This document shows, piece by piece, positions 8,054 to 16,942 of a stretch of DNA of 64,000 bases. Origin of the DNA: Chromobacterium sp. ATCC 53434 (lineage in GTDB: Bacteria > Pseudomonadota > Gammaproteobacteria > Burkholderiales > Chromobacteriaceae); contig NZ_CP025429.1 in the NCBI RefSeq assembly GCF_002848345.1, positions 5,022,001 through 5,086,000 of the forward strand, written 5' to 3'. The number at the start of each line of letters is the position of its first letter. Within the stretch, counting starts at the first letter, position 1. The notes below the pieces were generated by a model that saw nothing but the letters and a program-made list of their open reading frames with translations, did no database searches and had not been told where the DNA came from. A program made the position numbers and the translations under genes.

Positions 8054-9724
8054 GTGAGTACACTGAACAAATTCGCCGGCATACAGCAGCTGGGGCGCGC
8101 CCTGATGCTGCCTATCGCCGTGTTGCCGGTGGCCGGCCTGCTGTTGCGGCTGGGCCAGCCCGACCTGTTGGACATCAAGATCATGGCTCAGGCCGGCGAC
8201 GCCATCTTCGGCAATCTGGCGCTGATCTTCGCCATCGGCGTCGCGGTCGGCTTCGCCAAGGACAATAACGGCACCGCCGGCCTCGCCGGCGCCATCGGCT
8301 TCCTGGTGCTGACCGCGGTGCTGAAGGTGCTGGACGACAAGATCAATATGGGCGTGCTGTCCGGCATCCTGTCCGGCCTGGTCGGCGGTTATCTGTACAA
8401 CCGCTACAAGGACATCAAGCTGCCCAGCTACCTGGCCTTCTTCGGCGGCAAGCGCTTCGTGCCCATCGTCACCGGTTTCTCAATGTTGATCCTGGGCGCG
8501 GTGCTCGGCTACATCTGGCCGCCGATCCAGCACGGCATCGACAGCGTCGGCCAGTGGCTGATCGGCGCCGGCGAGTTCGGCGTGTTCTTCTACGGCGTGC
8601 TCAACCGCGTTCTGATCGTCACCGGTCTGCATCACATCATCAACACCATCGTCTGGTTCCAGGTCGGCGACTTCACCACCGCCGCCGGCAAGCTGGTCCA
8701 TGGCGACATGACCCGCTTCTTCGCCGGCGACAAGAGCGCCGGCATCTTCATGGCCGGCATGTTCCCGGTGATGATGTTCGGCCTGCCGGCCGCCTGCCTA
8801 GCGATGTACCGCACCGCCAAGCCGGAAAACCGCGCCGCCGTCGGCGGCCTGCTGTTCTCGATGGCGCTGACCGCGATGCTGACCGGCGTCACCGAGCCGG
8901 TCGAGTTCGCCTTCATGTTCCTGGCGCCGCTGCTGTACGTGATCCACGCGCTGTTGACCGGCCTGGCGCTGGCGGTGATGCACTGGTTCGGCGTCAAGCT
9001 CGGCTTCACCTTCTCGGCCGGCCTGTTCGACTACGTGATCAACTTCGGCATCGCGACCAAGCCGCTGCTGCTGCTGCCGATAGGCGCGGCCTACTTCGTC
9101 GTCTACTACGCGCTGTTCGTGTTCTTCATCAAGAAGTTCGACTTGAAGACCCCGGGCCGCGAGGACGTGATGGTCGCCGTGGCCAGCGTCGGCGCCGGTA
9201 CCGGCCGCGCGCGCGCCTTCATCGCCGCGCTGGGCGGCGCCGCCAACCTGAAATCGGTCGATGCCTGCACCACCCGGCTGCGCCTGCAGGTGGCCAGCAA
9301 CGACAAGGTGGACGAGGCCGCGCTGAAGGCGCTGGGCTCGCGCGGGCTGATCAAGCCGGCCGCCGGCAGCGTGCAGGTGGTGCTGGGGCCGGAGGCCGAT
9401 CTGGTCGCCGATGAAATCCGCGGCGCGCTCGGCTCCGCCGATATCGCCGACACGCCGGCGCCGGTTGCGGCCGTCGCGTCGCCCGCCGCCGCGGCGATAG
9501 ACAAGGCCAGCTGGCTGGCGGCGCTGGGCGGCGCCGACAATGTGCGCAAGGTCGAGGCGGTCGCCGGCAGCCGGCTGCGCGTCGAGGTGGCCGACGCCGC
9601 CCGAGTCGACCAGGACGCGCTGCAACGGCTGGGCGCCAGCGGCGTCGCCGCCTTGTCGACCAATCTGCTGCATGTGGCGCTGCAGGTCGACGCCGGCCCC
9701 TATGCCGCCGTTTTGCAGGGCTGA
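8054..9724 (+). CDS. nagE: PTS GlcNAc-type EIICB permease with a second, degenerate EIIB domain
   Basis: Inner-membrane permease that imports and phosphorylates GlcNAc. Residues 1-370 are the EIIC domain of the glucose/GlcNAc family (LMLPIAVLPVAGLLLRLG, LHHIINTIVWFQVGDF, LTGVTEPVEFAFMFL). Residues about 390-460 are EIIB with the phospho-Cys in DACTTRLRLQV. A further EIIB-like copy follows at about 480-550 (WLAALGGADNVRKVEA), but the Cys position reads VEAVAGSRLR, so it cannot be phosphorylated there. No EIIA is fused; that function is supplied by the EIIA-HPr-EI gene. The start is GTG 8054 after GGGAGAGA. A terminator follows at 9788-9826. Confidence 0.93.
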   Translation: MSTLNKFAGIQQLGRALMLPIAVLPVAGLLLRLGQPDLLDIKIMAQAGDAIFGNLALIFAIGVAVGFAKDNNGTAGLAGAIGFLVLTAVLKVLDDKINMGVLSGILSGLVGGYLYNRYKDIKLPSYLAFFGGKRFVPIVTGFSMLILGAVLGYIWPPIQHGIDSVGQWLIGAGEFGVFFYGVLNRVLIVTGLHHIINTIVWFQVGDFTTAAGKLVHGDMTRFFAGDKSAGIFMAGMFPVMMFGLPAACLAMYRTAKPENRAAVGGLLFSMALTAMLTGVTEPVEFAFMFLAPLLYVIHALLTGLALAVMHWFGVKLGFTFSAGLFDYVINFGIATKPLLLLPIGAAYFVVYYALFVFFIKKFDLKTPGREDVMVAVASVGAGTGRARAFIAALGGAANLKSVDACTTRLRLQVASNDKVDEAALKALGSRGLIKPAAGSVQVVLGPEADLVADEIRGALGSADIADTPAPVAAVASPAAAAIDKASWLAALGGADNVRKVEAVAGSRLRVEVADAARVDQDALQRLGASGVAALSTNLLHVALQVDAGPYAAVLQG

Positions 9725-9787
9725 GGCGGTCAAAGCGCAAACTATTGATGTAACGAGTTGATTACATCGGCAAATGGGTGGAAAGTG

Positions 9788-10952
<1,165 letters not shown>

Positions 10953-10986
10953 TCCAAGCGCATCAAGGGAGAGTTGTTCTCTGTTC

Positions 10987-11020
10987 CGGCCGGCGTCCGC
11001 AAGGACCCCGGCCGTTTTTT
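10987..11020 (+). terminator. Rho-independent terminator of gap
   Basis: A 12-bp stem with one mismatch (10987-10998 with 11003-11014, loop GCAA) is followed by six T. It lies directly against the end of the convergent Lrp gene. The T-run side serves gap. Confidence 0.85.
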
Positions 11021-11021
11021 A

Positions 11022-11465
11022 TCAGTCGGCGTCGGCCAGCGCCGGCATCCGCGCGGGCACCGGCGTGTCGATGATGATGGAGGTCTTGGTGTCGCCGAAT
11101 TGCATCAGTCGCGCGATCAGCGTCTGCAGCGCCGGCATCGTGTCGACGGCCACCTTGATCATCAGGCCGCTGGTGCCGGTGATGGACGCGCACTCGATCA
11201 CTTCAGGCGTGTTGCGGATTTCGTCTATCACCAGGTAGTACTCGAGGTGCTTGACTGTCAATTCGATCAGGCAGGATATAGGCAGCCCGACGCGGCTGGG
11301 GTCGATGCGGGCGTGGTAGCCGGCGATGACGCCGGACTGTTCCAGCTTGGCCACCCGGTCGGCCACCGCCGGCGCCGACAGGTTCACCCGGCGGGCCAGC
11401 TCGGCGAAGCGGATCCTGGCATTTTCGTGCAGTGCGACAAGAATTTTGCGATCGAATCTGTCCAT
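11022..11465 (-). CDS. Lrp/AsnC-family transcriptional regulator
   Basis: A 147-residue regulator. Residues 1-60 carry the AsnC HTH (MDRFDRKILVALHE, LARRVNLSAPAVADRVAKLE, GVIAGYHARIDP), followed by a RAM ligand-binding domain (about 65-140; ECASITGTSGLMIKVAV). Members respond to amino acids and wrap DNA as octamers. The ATG at 11465 gives the standard MDRFDRK start; an in-frame TTG at 11477 is less likely. No clear Shine-Dalgarno is visible. It is convergent with gap. The target is unknown: no amino-acid gene adjoins it, though a perfect palindrome lies about 95 bp upstream. Confidence 0.9.
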   Translation of the reverse strand: MDRFDRKILVALHENARIRFAELARRVNLSAPAVADRVAKLEQSGVIAGYHARIDPSRVGLPISCLIELTVKHLEYYLVIDEIRNTPEVIECASITGTSGLMIKVAVDTMPALQTLIARLMQFGDTKTSIIIDTPVPARMPALADAD

Positions 11466-11556
11466 TATTTGAATCAAAGGAAATATGACGTAATAAACAT
11501 CAATAGTAAGGCGATTTGGTGAAAAACCCTAGTATTTCTTGGTCAAAGCCCCGGAT

Positions 11557-11570
11557 ATTCTACGTAGAAT
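11557..11570. promoter_or_regulatory. Perfect 14-bp palindrome ATTCTACGTAGAAT
   Basis: A symmetric site in the intergenic region between the Lrp-type gene and the candidate sRNA/phoB. Its size and AT-rich flanks fit an Lrp/AsnC-type operator, so autoregulation of the adjacent regulator or control of the transcript beginning nearby is possible. This is inferred from position and symmetry only. Confidence 0.4.
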
Positions 11571-11571
11571 C

Positions 11572-11765
11572 CACCCCGTATCTGGAGCAAGCGGCACGTC
11601 CCGCTGTTTGCTCCGCTCCAAGATTGGTTGCGGATGAGTCGTGTCGTTCGACCCCCCTCATTTGAGACTGTCCTGGTGATCTCTTTGTCCCTGGTCTCTT
11701 GTCAAATCCACGTTTTTGACGACGACCATTCCGGGTCTGCCCATGCGGCGGGCCCGTTTTTTTTT
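11572..11765 (+). ncRNA. Candidate small RNA upstream of phoB
   Basis: About 190 nt with no convincing reading frame but clear RNA structure. A hairpin pairs GGAGCAA (11584-11590) with TTGCTCC (11608-11614), extended by GCGG/CCGC. A GATGAG...CTCAT pairing and a GAGAC...GTCTC pairing follow. It ends in a strong intrinsic terminator (11732-11765). Since the upstream gene is on the other strand, that terminator has nothing else to terminate. The 5' end is a guess. It matches no RNA family I recognise (not 6S, SRP RNA, tmRNA or RNase P RNA). Confidence 0.4.
11732..11765 (+). terminator. Intrinsic terminator ending the candidate sRNA
   Basis: A 10-bp stem with two G-U pairs (11732-11741 with 11747-11756, loop CATGC) is followed by nine T. 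It lies on the plus strand about 55 bp before the Pho box and shields phoB from upstream transcription. Confidence 0.8.
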
Positions 11766-11819
11766 GTCTGGATTTCATTGCGGCCTTGCCGCACAATCGC
11801 GCGTCCGCGCTTCAAGACA

Positions 11820-11836
11820 TGTCATATTACTGTCAT
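11820..11836 (+). promoter_or_regulatory. Pho box upstream of phoB
   Basis: TGTCAT at 11820-11825 and again at 11831-11836, an 11-bp direct repeat with an AT-rich TATTAC spacer, matches the known PhoB-binding pattern (CTGTCATA-AT-rich-CTGTCA). It lies 45 bp before the phoB start, so phosphate-starvation autoregulation of phoBR is strongly indicated. Confidence 0.85.
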
Positions 11837-11881
11837 CTAGCGTTTGTATCCTTGCCACAAAATCAAACCGAGGATAGCCGC

Positions 11882-12571
11882 ATGGCCGCCAACATCTTGC
11901 TTGTCGAAGACGAACCTGCGATTCAGGAGCTGATCGCCTTCAACCTGGCCCAGGCCGGCCACCATGTGTTGCGCGCCGGCACCGCCGAGGCGGCGCTGAC
12001 GCTGGTGAGGAACGCGCTGCCCGATCTGGTGCTGCTGGACTGGATGCTGCCCGGCGCCAGCGGCGTGGACGTCGCCAAGCGCCTGCGCGCCGACGAGCGC
12101 ACCCGCCACATTCCCATCATCATGCTGACCGCGCGCTCCGACGAGCAGGACAAGATCGTCGGCCTGGAAACCGGCGCCGACGACTACATCACCAAGCCGT
12201 TCTCGCCGCGCGAGCTCTTGGCCCGCATCAAGGCGGTGCTGCGCCGCCGCGCGCCGCAGATGACCGACGACGCCGTCGACGTGCAGGGCCTGAGGCTGGA
12301 CCCGGTGACTCATCGCGTCACCGGCCACGGCAACGTCATCGATCTCGGTCCGACCGAGTTCCGCCTGCTGCATTTCTTCATGACCCATCCGGAACGCGTC
12401 CATTCCCGCGCCCAGCTGCTGGACCAGGTGTGGGGCGACCACGTCTTCGTCGAGGAGCGCACCGTCGACGTGCATATCCGCCGGCTGCGCAGCGCGCTGG
12501 AAGGCACTCAGCACGATGGCCTGATCCAGACCGTGCGCGGCACCGGCTACCGTTTCTCCGTGCAGCAGTAA
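11882..12571 (+). CDS. phoB: Phosphate regulon response regulator PhoB
   Basis: A 229-residue OmpR-family regulator. The receiver domain (1-125) has VEDEP, the phospho-acceptor Asp in LVLLDWMLPG (D53), MLTARSDE and ITKPFSPREL. The winged-helix output domain (about 130-229) has LGPTEFRLLHFFMTHPER, ERTVDVHIRRLR and VRGTGYRF. The ATG at 11882 follows GAGGATAGCCG; longer in-frame extensions run into the promoter. The stop shares a base with the phoR start (TAATG). A Pho box lies just upstream. Confidence 0.96.
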   Translation: MAANILLVEDEPAIQELIAFNLAQAGHHVLRAGTAEAALTLVRNALPDLVLLDWMLPGASGVDVAKRLRADERTRHIPIIMLTARSDEQDKIVGLETGADDYITKPFSPRELLARIKAVLRRRAPQMTDDAVDVQGLRLDPVTHRVTGHGNVIDLGPTEFRLLHFFMTHPERVHSRAQLLDQVWGDHVFVEERTVDVHIRRLRSALEGTQHDGLIQTVRGTGYRFSVQQ

Positions 12572-13878
12572 TGCGAGAATTATTGCAACGTACCGCGCTG
12601 TGGCTGGCGGCCATCATCGTCGTCTCAGGCGGTTTCTGGGCACTGGGCTCGGCCAGCGACGCGCTGCTGGCGCTGGCGATCGCGCTGGGCGGCTGGCTGG
12701 CCTTCAATCTGTACCATCTGGCATTGTTGTTGCGCTGGTTGCGCCATCCGGTGGCGGAGCGGGTGCCGGACGGCTTCGGCGTCTGGCACAACGTCTTCAT
12801 GACCTTGTACCGCACCATGCGCAACCAGAGCCAGAGCAAGAAGAAGCTGACGCACGCGCTGGAGCGTTTCATCAACGCCGGCGAGGCGATGCCGGACGGC
12901 GTGGTGGTGCTGGACGAGTTCGACCGCATCGAATGGGTGAACCCGATGGCGGTCGAGCATCTGGGACTGGACCGCAAGCGCGATGTCGGCAACCAGATAC
13001 TGAACCTGATCCGTCAGCCGGCCTTCCACGGCTATATGAAGAACGCCAGCTTCAGCCTGCCGCTGATGCTGAGCTTCAGCCAGCCGCGCGAACTGGTGAT
13101 CTCGCTGCAGCTGGTGCCGTTCGACTCCACCCGCAAGCTGTTGCTGACGCGCGACATCACGCAGATGGAGCGGGTGCAGACCGTGCACCGCGACTTCGTT
13201 GCCAACGTCTCGCATGAATTGCGCACGCCGCTGACGGTGGTCGGCGGCTTCCTGGAGACGCTGGGCGACATGGAGGAAGTGGACGAGCGCACCTTCCGCC
13301 AGTTCCTGCCGATGATGATGGAGCAGTCGCGCCGGATGCAGAGCCTGGTCGAGGATCTGCTGACCTTGTCGCGGCTGGAGAACAGCCCGAAGGCGGTCAA
13401 TGCCGAAAAAGTCGATATGCGCGACATGCTGGACACGCTGATGGTGGAGGCCGAGGGCCTGTCGCACGGCCGCCACCAGGTCAAACTGCTGCGCAACTGC
13501 GATTGCGGCCTGTGGGGCAGCGGCCAGGAACTGCATTCGGCCTTCGGCAACCTGGTATCCAACGCGGTGCGCTACACACCGGAGGGCGGCAGCATCACCT
13601 TGTCCTGGCAGGACGAGGGCGAGCAGCTGCGCTTCTCGGTCACCGACACCGGCATCGGCATTCCGCGCGAGCACATCCCGCGGCTGACCGAGCGCTTCTA
13701 CCGCGTCGACCGGGGCCGCTCGCGCGGCAGCGGCGGCACCGGTCTCGGTCTCGCCATCGTCAAGCATGTGCTGGCGCGTCATCACGCCCGGCTGGAGATA
13801 CGCAGCGAGCCAGACAGGGGCAGCACCTTCAGCGCGGTGTTCCCGCGCGAGCGCCGCAACGACAGCCAGGCGGCCTGA
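12571..13878 (+). CDS. phoR: Phosphate regulon sensor histidine kinase PhoR
   Basis: A 435-residue membrane kinase. Two N-terminal membrane segments (about 8-28 and 33-55) have almost no periplasmic loop, as in PhoR proteins that sense through the Pst/PhoU complex. A PAS domain follows (about 95-190, ALERFINAGEAMPDGVVVLDE). The phospho-His is in FVANVSHELRTPLTVV (H215), and the ATPase has NLVSNAVRYTPEGG, VTDTGIGIP and GGTGLGLAIVKHVL. It is translated together with phoB. PstSCAB and PhoU are not in the window. Confidence 0.95.
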   Translation: MRELLQRTALWLAAIIVVSGGFWALGSASDALLALAIALGGWLAFNLYHLALLLRWLRHPVAERVPDGFGVWHNVFMTLYRTMRNQSQSKKKLTHALERFINAGEAMPDGVVVLDEFDRIEWVNPMAVEHLGLDRKRDVGNQILNLIRQPAFHGYMKNASFSLPLMLSFSQPRELVISLQLVPFDSTRKLLLTRDITQMERVQTVHRDFVANVSHELRTPLTVVGGFLETLGDMEEVDERTFRQFLPMMMEQSRRMQSLVEDLLTLSRLENSPKAVNAEKVDMRDMLDTLMVEAEGLSHGRHQVKLLRNCDCGLWGSGQELHSAFGNLVSNAVRYTPEGGSITLSWQDEGEQLRFSVTDTGIGIPREHIPRLTERFYRVDRGRSRGSGGTGLGLAIVKHVLARHHARLEIRSEPDRGSTFSAVFPRERRNDSQAA

Positions 13879-13917
13879 GCCTGTCTCGATCCTGCGCAAG
13901 CCGCCGCGACAATTTCC

Positions 13918-13946
13918 TTGGCGCGGCGGGCCCGCCGCGCTACGAT
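13918..13946 (+). promoter_or_regulatory. Putative tal promoter overlapping a perfect 20-bp palindrome
   Basis: TTGGCG (13918-13923) and TACGAT (13941-13946) are separated by exactly 17 bp, 38 bp before the tal start. Positions 13921-13940 form a perfect all-GC palindrome of 20 bp that fills the spacer. It could be an operator, or a hairpin after phoR, but no T-run follows it. Confidence 0.55.
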
Positions 13947-13984
13947 GTCTGTCTTTATCTCAAGCAATTCCCGGACGCATCTCC

Positions 13985-15046
13985 ATGAATCGACTGCAAG
14001 CCATCCGCCCGTTCGGCCAGCGCATCTGGCTGGACAACCTGTCCCGCGAACTGATCTCCTCCGGCGAGTTGTCGCGCCTGCTGGCCGATGACGGCATCGC
14101 CGGCGTGACGTCCAATCCGGCGATCTTCTACAAGGCGATCAGCTCCGACGCGAGCTACCAGGGCGAGCTGGCCGTGCTGAAGCAGGACGCCTCGCTGTCG
14201 GCGGAGGCGCGCTACGAAAAGCTGGTGGTGGCCGACATCCAGGCCGCCTGCGACCTGCTGCTGCCGCAGTACGAGGCCAGCCAGGGCAACGACGGCTACG
14301 TCAGTCTGGAAGTGTCGCCTGAGCTGTCGCGCGACGAGGCCGGCACGCTGGCCGCCGGGCGCCGCCTGTGGGCCGAGATCGGCCGCGCCAACGCGATGAT
14401 CAAGATCCCGGCCACGGCCGAGGGCATCCGCGCCTTCCAGACGCTGACCCGCGAAGGCGTCAACGTCAACATCACGCTGTTGTTCTCGCTGCCCCAGGTC
14501 GAGGCGGTGTGGGACGCTTATATCGCCGGCCTGTCCGCGCGACTGGCCGACGGCCAGCCGGTGGCCGGCGTCAAGGCGGTGGCCAGCTTCTTCCTGTCGC
14601 GCGTCGACAGCCTGCTGGACCCGCAGGTGGCCGAGCAGCACAAGGGCAAGGTGGCGATCGCCTTGTCCAAGGCCGCCTACGCCCGCTACCAGGAACGCTT
14701 CCACGGCGAGGAATTCGCCAAGCTGCGCGCCGCCGGCGCCGCTCCGCAATTCCTGCTGTGGGCGTCCACCGGCACCAAGAACGCCGCCTACCGCGACGTG
14801 CTGTACGTGGAGAGCCTGATCGGCGACGAAACCGTCAACACCGTGCCGGACGCGACGATGGCCGCCTTCCGCGACCACGGCGACGCCGCGCTGACGCTGC
14901 CGCGGGACATCGCCGAAGCCCGGGCGCTGCTGGCCGAAGTGGCAGCCGCCAGCATCGATCTGGCCGCCGTAGGCGAGCAGCTGCAGCGCGATGGCCTGAA
15001 GCTGTTCGAGGACGCCTTCGCCCAGTTGCTGAAGCTGACGGCTTGA
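13985..15046 (+). CDS. tal: Transaldolase (long TalA/B-like class)
   Basis: Pentose-phosphate enzyme that moves a dihydroxyacetone unit between sugar phosphates. The 353-residue protein has the early GVTSNPAIFYKAI motif and the Schiff-base Lys in NAMIKIPATAEG (K140), then NVNITLLFSLPQVE and FLLWASTGTKNAAYRD. The ATG at 13985 opens the conserved domain; longer in-frame starts fall inside the promoter. A strong terminator follows. A second, shorter transaldolase-like protein is encoded at 36693-37367. Confidence 0.95.
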   Translation: MNRLQAIRPFGQRIWLDNLSRELISSGELSRLLADDGIAGVTSNPAIFYKAISSDASYQGELAVLKQDASLSAEARYEKLVVADIQAACDLLLPQYEASQGNDGYVSLEVSPELSRDEAGTLAAGRRLWAEIGRANAMIKIPATAEGIRAFQTLTREGVNVNITLLFSLPQVEAVWDAYIAGLSARLADGQPVAGVKAVASFFLSRVDSLLDPQVAEQHKGKVAIALSKAAYARYQERFHGEEFAKLRAAGAAPQFLLWASTGTKNAAYRDVLYVESLIGDETVNTVPDATMAAFRDHGDAALTLPRDIAEARALLAEVAAASIDLAAVGEQLQRDGLKLFEDAFAQLLKLTA

Positions 15047-15072
15047 TGCCGCTTCGCTGAGGAAATACGGAG

Positions 15073-15104
15073 ACGGGTTGTCGGCGCGAGCCGGCAACCC
15101 GTTT
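15073..15104 (+). terminator. Rho-independent terminator of tal
   Basis: A perfect 13-bp stem (15073-15085 with 15090-15102, loop GCGA) is followed by TTT, next to the end of the convergent hemerythrin gene. Confidence 0.85.
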
Positions 15105-15115
15105 TGCTTGAAGGA

Positions 15116-15646
15116 TCAGGCCGTCTGCTGGCGGCGCCGCGCCATATTGGCGCCGGCCTGGCGCAGTTCGTCGGCGTTCAGCGCGCTGGCGGCGGTGGGA
15201 AACAGCCAGGCCTCCTCGGCGGCGGCGTGTTCGCGGTACTGGCGGGCGAACTCCTGCAGCTCGATGTGGCTGATCTGCCGGATGTGGCCGTCGCGCAAGG
15301 ACATCAGGTCGTCGCGGATCGCGTTCCAGCAGGAGTGCAGATAGCCGTGCTCGGCCGATAGCTGTTCCAGCCGGGCGATGGCGGTGGGGACGCGCTGTTC
15401 TATCAGCGGGAACAGCTCCTCCTCTTCGTCGGTATGATGGGCCGGTCCGGCGAGGTCGAAGTAGCGCACCACGTCGTCTATCGTGTTGCGCGCCGCCTCG
15501 TCTACGCCGTGCTGCTCGATATACGGCGGCAGTTTGTCCAGCTGGTCGCAGAAGCGGCGTATCTTGTCGTGGCAGGCCAACAGCATTTCCAGCGGCTGTT
15601 CGAAGCTGGGGGCGGTGGCGCCGCCCAGGGTGTCGAGCGTGAGCAT
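15116..15646 (-). CDS. Hemerythrin HHE-domain protein
   Basis: A 176-residue all-helical protein with the di-iron ligand pattern of HHE hemerythrins: LACHDKIRRF, PAHHTDEEEELFP, SAEHGYLHSCW and YREHAAAEEAWLFP. Proteins of this type bind O2 or NO or protect Fe-S centres; the exact role here is unknown. There is no signal peptide, so it is cytoplasmic. The ATG at 15646 has a GGAGA Shine-Dalgarno. It is monocistronic and convergent with tal. A TGTCCA-N5-TGGACA inverted repeat lies 42 bp upstream. Confidence 0.9.
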   Translation of the reverse strand: MLTLDTLGGATAPSFEQPLEMLLACHDKIRRFCDQLDKLPPYIEQHGVDEAARNTIDDVVRYFDLAGPAHHTDEEEELFPLIEQRVPTAIARLEQLSAEHGYLHSCWNAIRDDLMSLRDGHIRQISHIELQEFARQYREHAAAEEAWLFPTAASALNADELRQAGANMARRRQQTA

Positions 15647-15687
15647 GAGTGGTCTCCTGCATGGGGTTCGGCATGATTGTGCCGCAC

Positions 15688-15704
15688 TGTCCAAACCGTG
15701 GACA
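15688..15704. promoter_or_regulatory. Inverted repeat TGTCCA-N5-TGGACA
   Basis: A perfect 6-bp dyad centred about 50 bp upstream of the hemerythrin start, in the divergent gap before the GNAT-AmpD gene. It is a plausible operator; I cannot name the factor. The rest of 15647-15844 shows no gene. Confidence 0.35.
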
Positions 15705-15844
15705 TGACGCGCCTCAAGTGCAGGCGGTTCGCCGCAGCGGCGGCCGCGCGCTGGCGCAAGTTCTTGATTGATACCGCTTTGCGCGATGGAACACAAGCCG
15801 GATTTGTACGCGTTGGCCCGGCTTTTCGATGACGGGGGGGCGTA

Positions 15845-16867
15845 ATGGATTTGCCTTTTGAAGTGAAGGACTTGGACCTGGGCGACGCGGCGCTGGCGCA
15901 GCGGGCCTTGCAGCTGCAGCTGGACGCGCACCGGCTGGAGGTGGAGTGGCTGGACTATCCGGAACTGCCGGTATTGTGGCCAGACCTGGCGGCGTTGCAT
16001 TCTTGCCGCGACCGCATCCTGGCGGTTTTCGACGGCGATGGCCTGCGCGGCCTGCTGGTGACCTCGCGTCGGCTGGACGGCGGCATGCACATCGAGCGCA
16101 CGGTGGTGGATCCGGCCCATCTGGGCGAGGGCTGGGGCTATCGCCTGCTGAACCACGCGCTGCGGGGGGAAAGCAGCGTCAGCGTCGACACCGCCGAAGT
16201 CAACAGCGCGGCGATTTCGCTGTATCACAAGGTCGGCTTCGTGCTGGCCCAGCGCTGGAACACCATCGATGGCCTGATGCTGTGGCGGCTGGAATACCGG
16301 CCGGCGACGCCGCCGGAGCTGGCGCTGGGCGACGACGGCTGGGTCCAGGGGGCGCGGCAGCTGCCGTCGCCTAACTGCGACGAGCGCGGGCCGGGCTGCG
16401 AGCCGGAACTGCTGGTGATACACAATATCAGCCTGCCGCCTTATCGCTACGGCGGCCCAGGCGTCGAGCAGCTGTTCACCAACCGGCTCGATCCGGCCGA
16501 GCATCCGTATTACCAGGGCATCCATCAGCTGCGGGTGTCGGCGCACTTCTTCGTCCGCCGCGACGGCCTGCTGCTGCAGTTCGTGCCGGTCGGGCTGCGC
16601 GCCTGGCATGCCGGCGTTTCCAGCTGGCGCGGCCGCGAGAAGTGCAACGACTTCTCCATCGGCGTCGAGCTGGAAGGCTGCGACTTCGAACCGTTCAGCG
16701 AGGCGCAGTATCTGACGCTGGCGGCGCTGGCGCGGGCCCTGCGCAGCGGGCTGCCGTCGCTGACGGCGATGACCGGCCACGAGCACATCGCGCCGGGGCG
16801 CAAGACCGATCCCGGTCCCTGTTTCGACTGGCCGCGCGCGCGCGCCGACATCGGCCTGGCGGGCTGA
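15845..16867 (+). CDS. ampD: GNAT acetyltransferase fused to AmpD-type anhydro-muropeptide amidase
   Basis: A 340-residue two-domain protein. The C-terminal half (about 165-340) is AmpD, the cytoplasmic Zn amidase that cuts the stem peptide from 1,6-anhydroMurNAc in wall recycling. The Zn ligands are in LLVIHNISLPP (H193), TGHEHIAPGRKTDPGP (H312) and the following Asp (D322). The N-terminal 1-155 fits a GNAT domain, with VVDPAHLGEGWGYRLLN resembling the acetyl-CoA loop and NSAAISLYHKVGF the last GNAT motif. The frame is continuous with no internal stop, so the fusion is real in this sequence. The ATG 15845 follows a run of G. AmpD is usually about 185 residues. Amidase function is confident; the acetyl acceptor is unknown. 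Confidence 0.88.
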   Translation: MDLPFEVKDLDLGDAALAQRALQLQLDAHRLEVEWLDYPELPVLWPDLAALHSCRDRILAVFDGDGLRGLLVTSRRLDGGMHIERTVVDPAHLGEGWGYRLLNHALRGESSVSVDTAEVNSAAISLYHKVGFVLAQRWNTIDGLMLWRLEYRPATPPELALGDDGWVQGARQLPSPNCDERGPGCEPELLVIHNISLPPYRYGGPGVEQLFTNRLDPAEHPYYQGIHQLRVSAHFFVRRDGLLLQFVPVGLRAWHAGVSSWRGREKCNDFSIGVELEGCDFEPFSEAQYLTLAALARALRSGLPSLTAMTGHEHIAPGRKTDPGPCFDWPRARADIGLAG

Positions 16868-16942
16868 GCTGCCATCCGAGGGCGTTTTCCGCGCCCCGGA
16901 TTCGGCAGAAAACGGCCGCCGCCGCAAAAAGACGGAAGCCTG

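Noticed and set aside
5493..8063. 856-residue open frame on the minus strand
   Set aside because: It is the complement of the EIIA-HPr-EI gene. Its translation is Arg/His/Gln-rich with no domain, a common effect in GC-rich DNA.
11560..11796. 78-residue minus-strand open frame in the phoB upstream region
   Set aside because: Highly basic and Gly/Arg/Gln-rich translation with no ribosome site. The sequence is better explained as a structured plus-strand RNA.
15760..15785. FNR/ANR-like TTGAT near the hemerythrin gene
   Set aside because: Only one half-site (TTGATTGAT) is present with no matching ATCAA at the right spacing.
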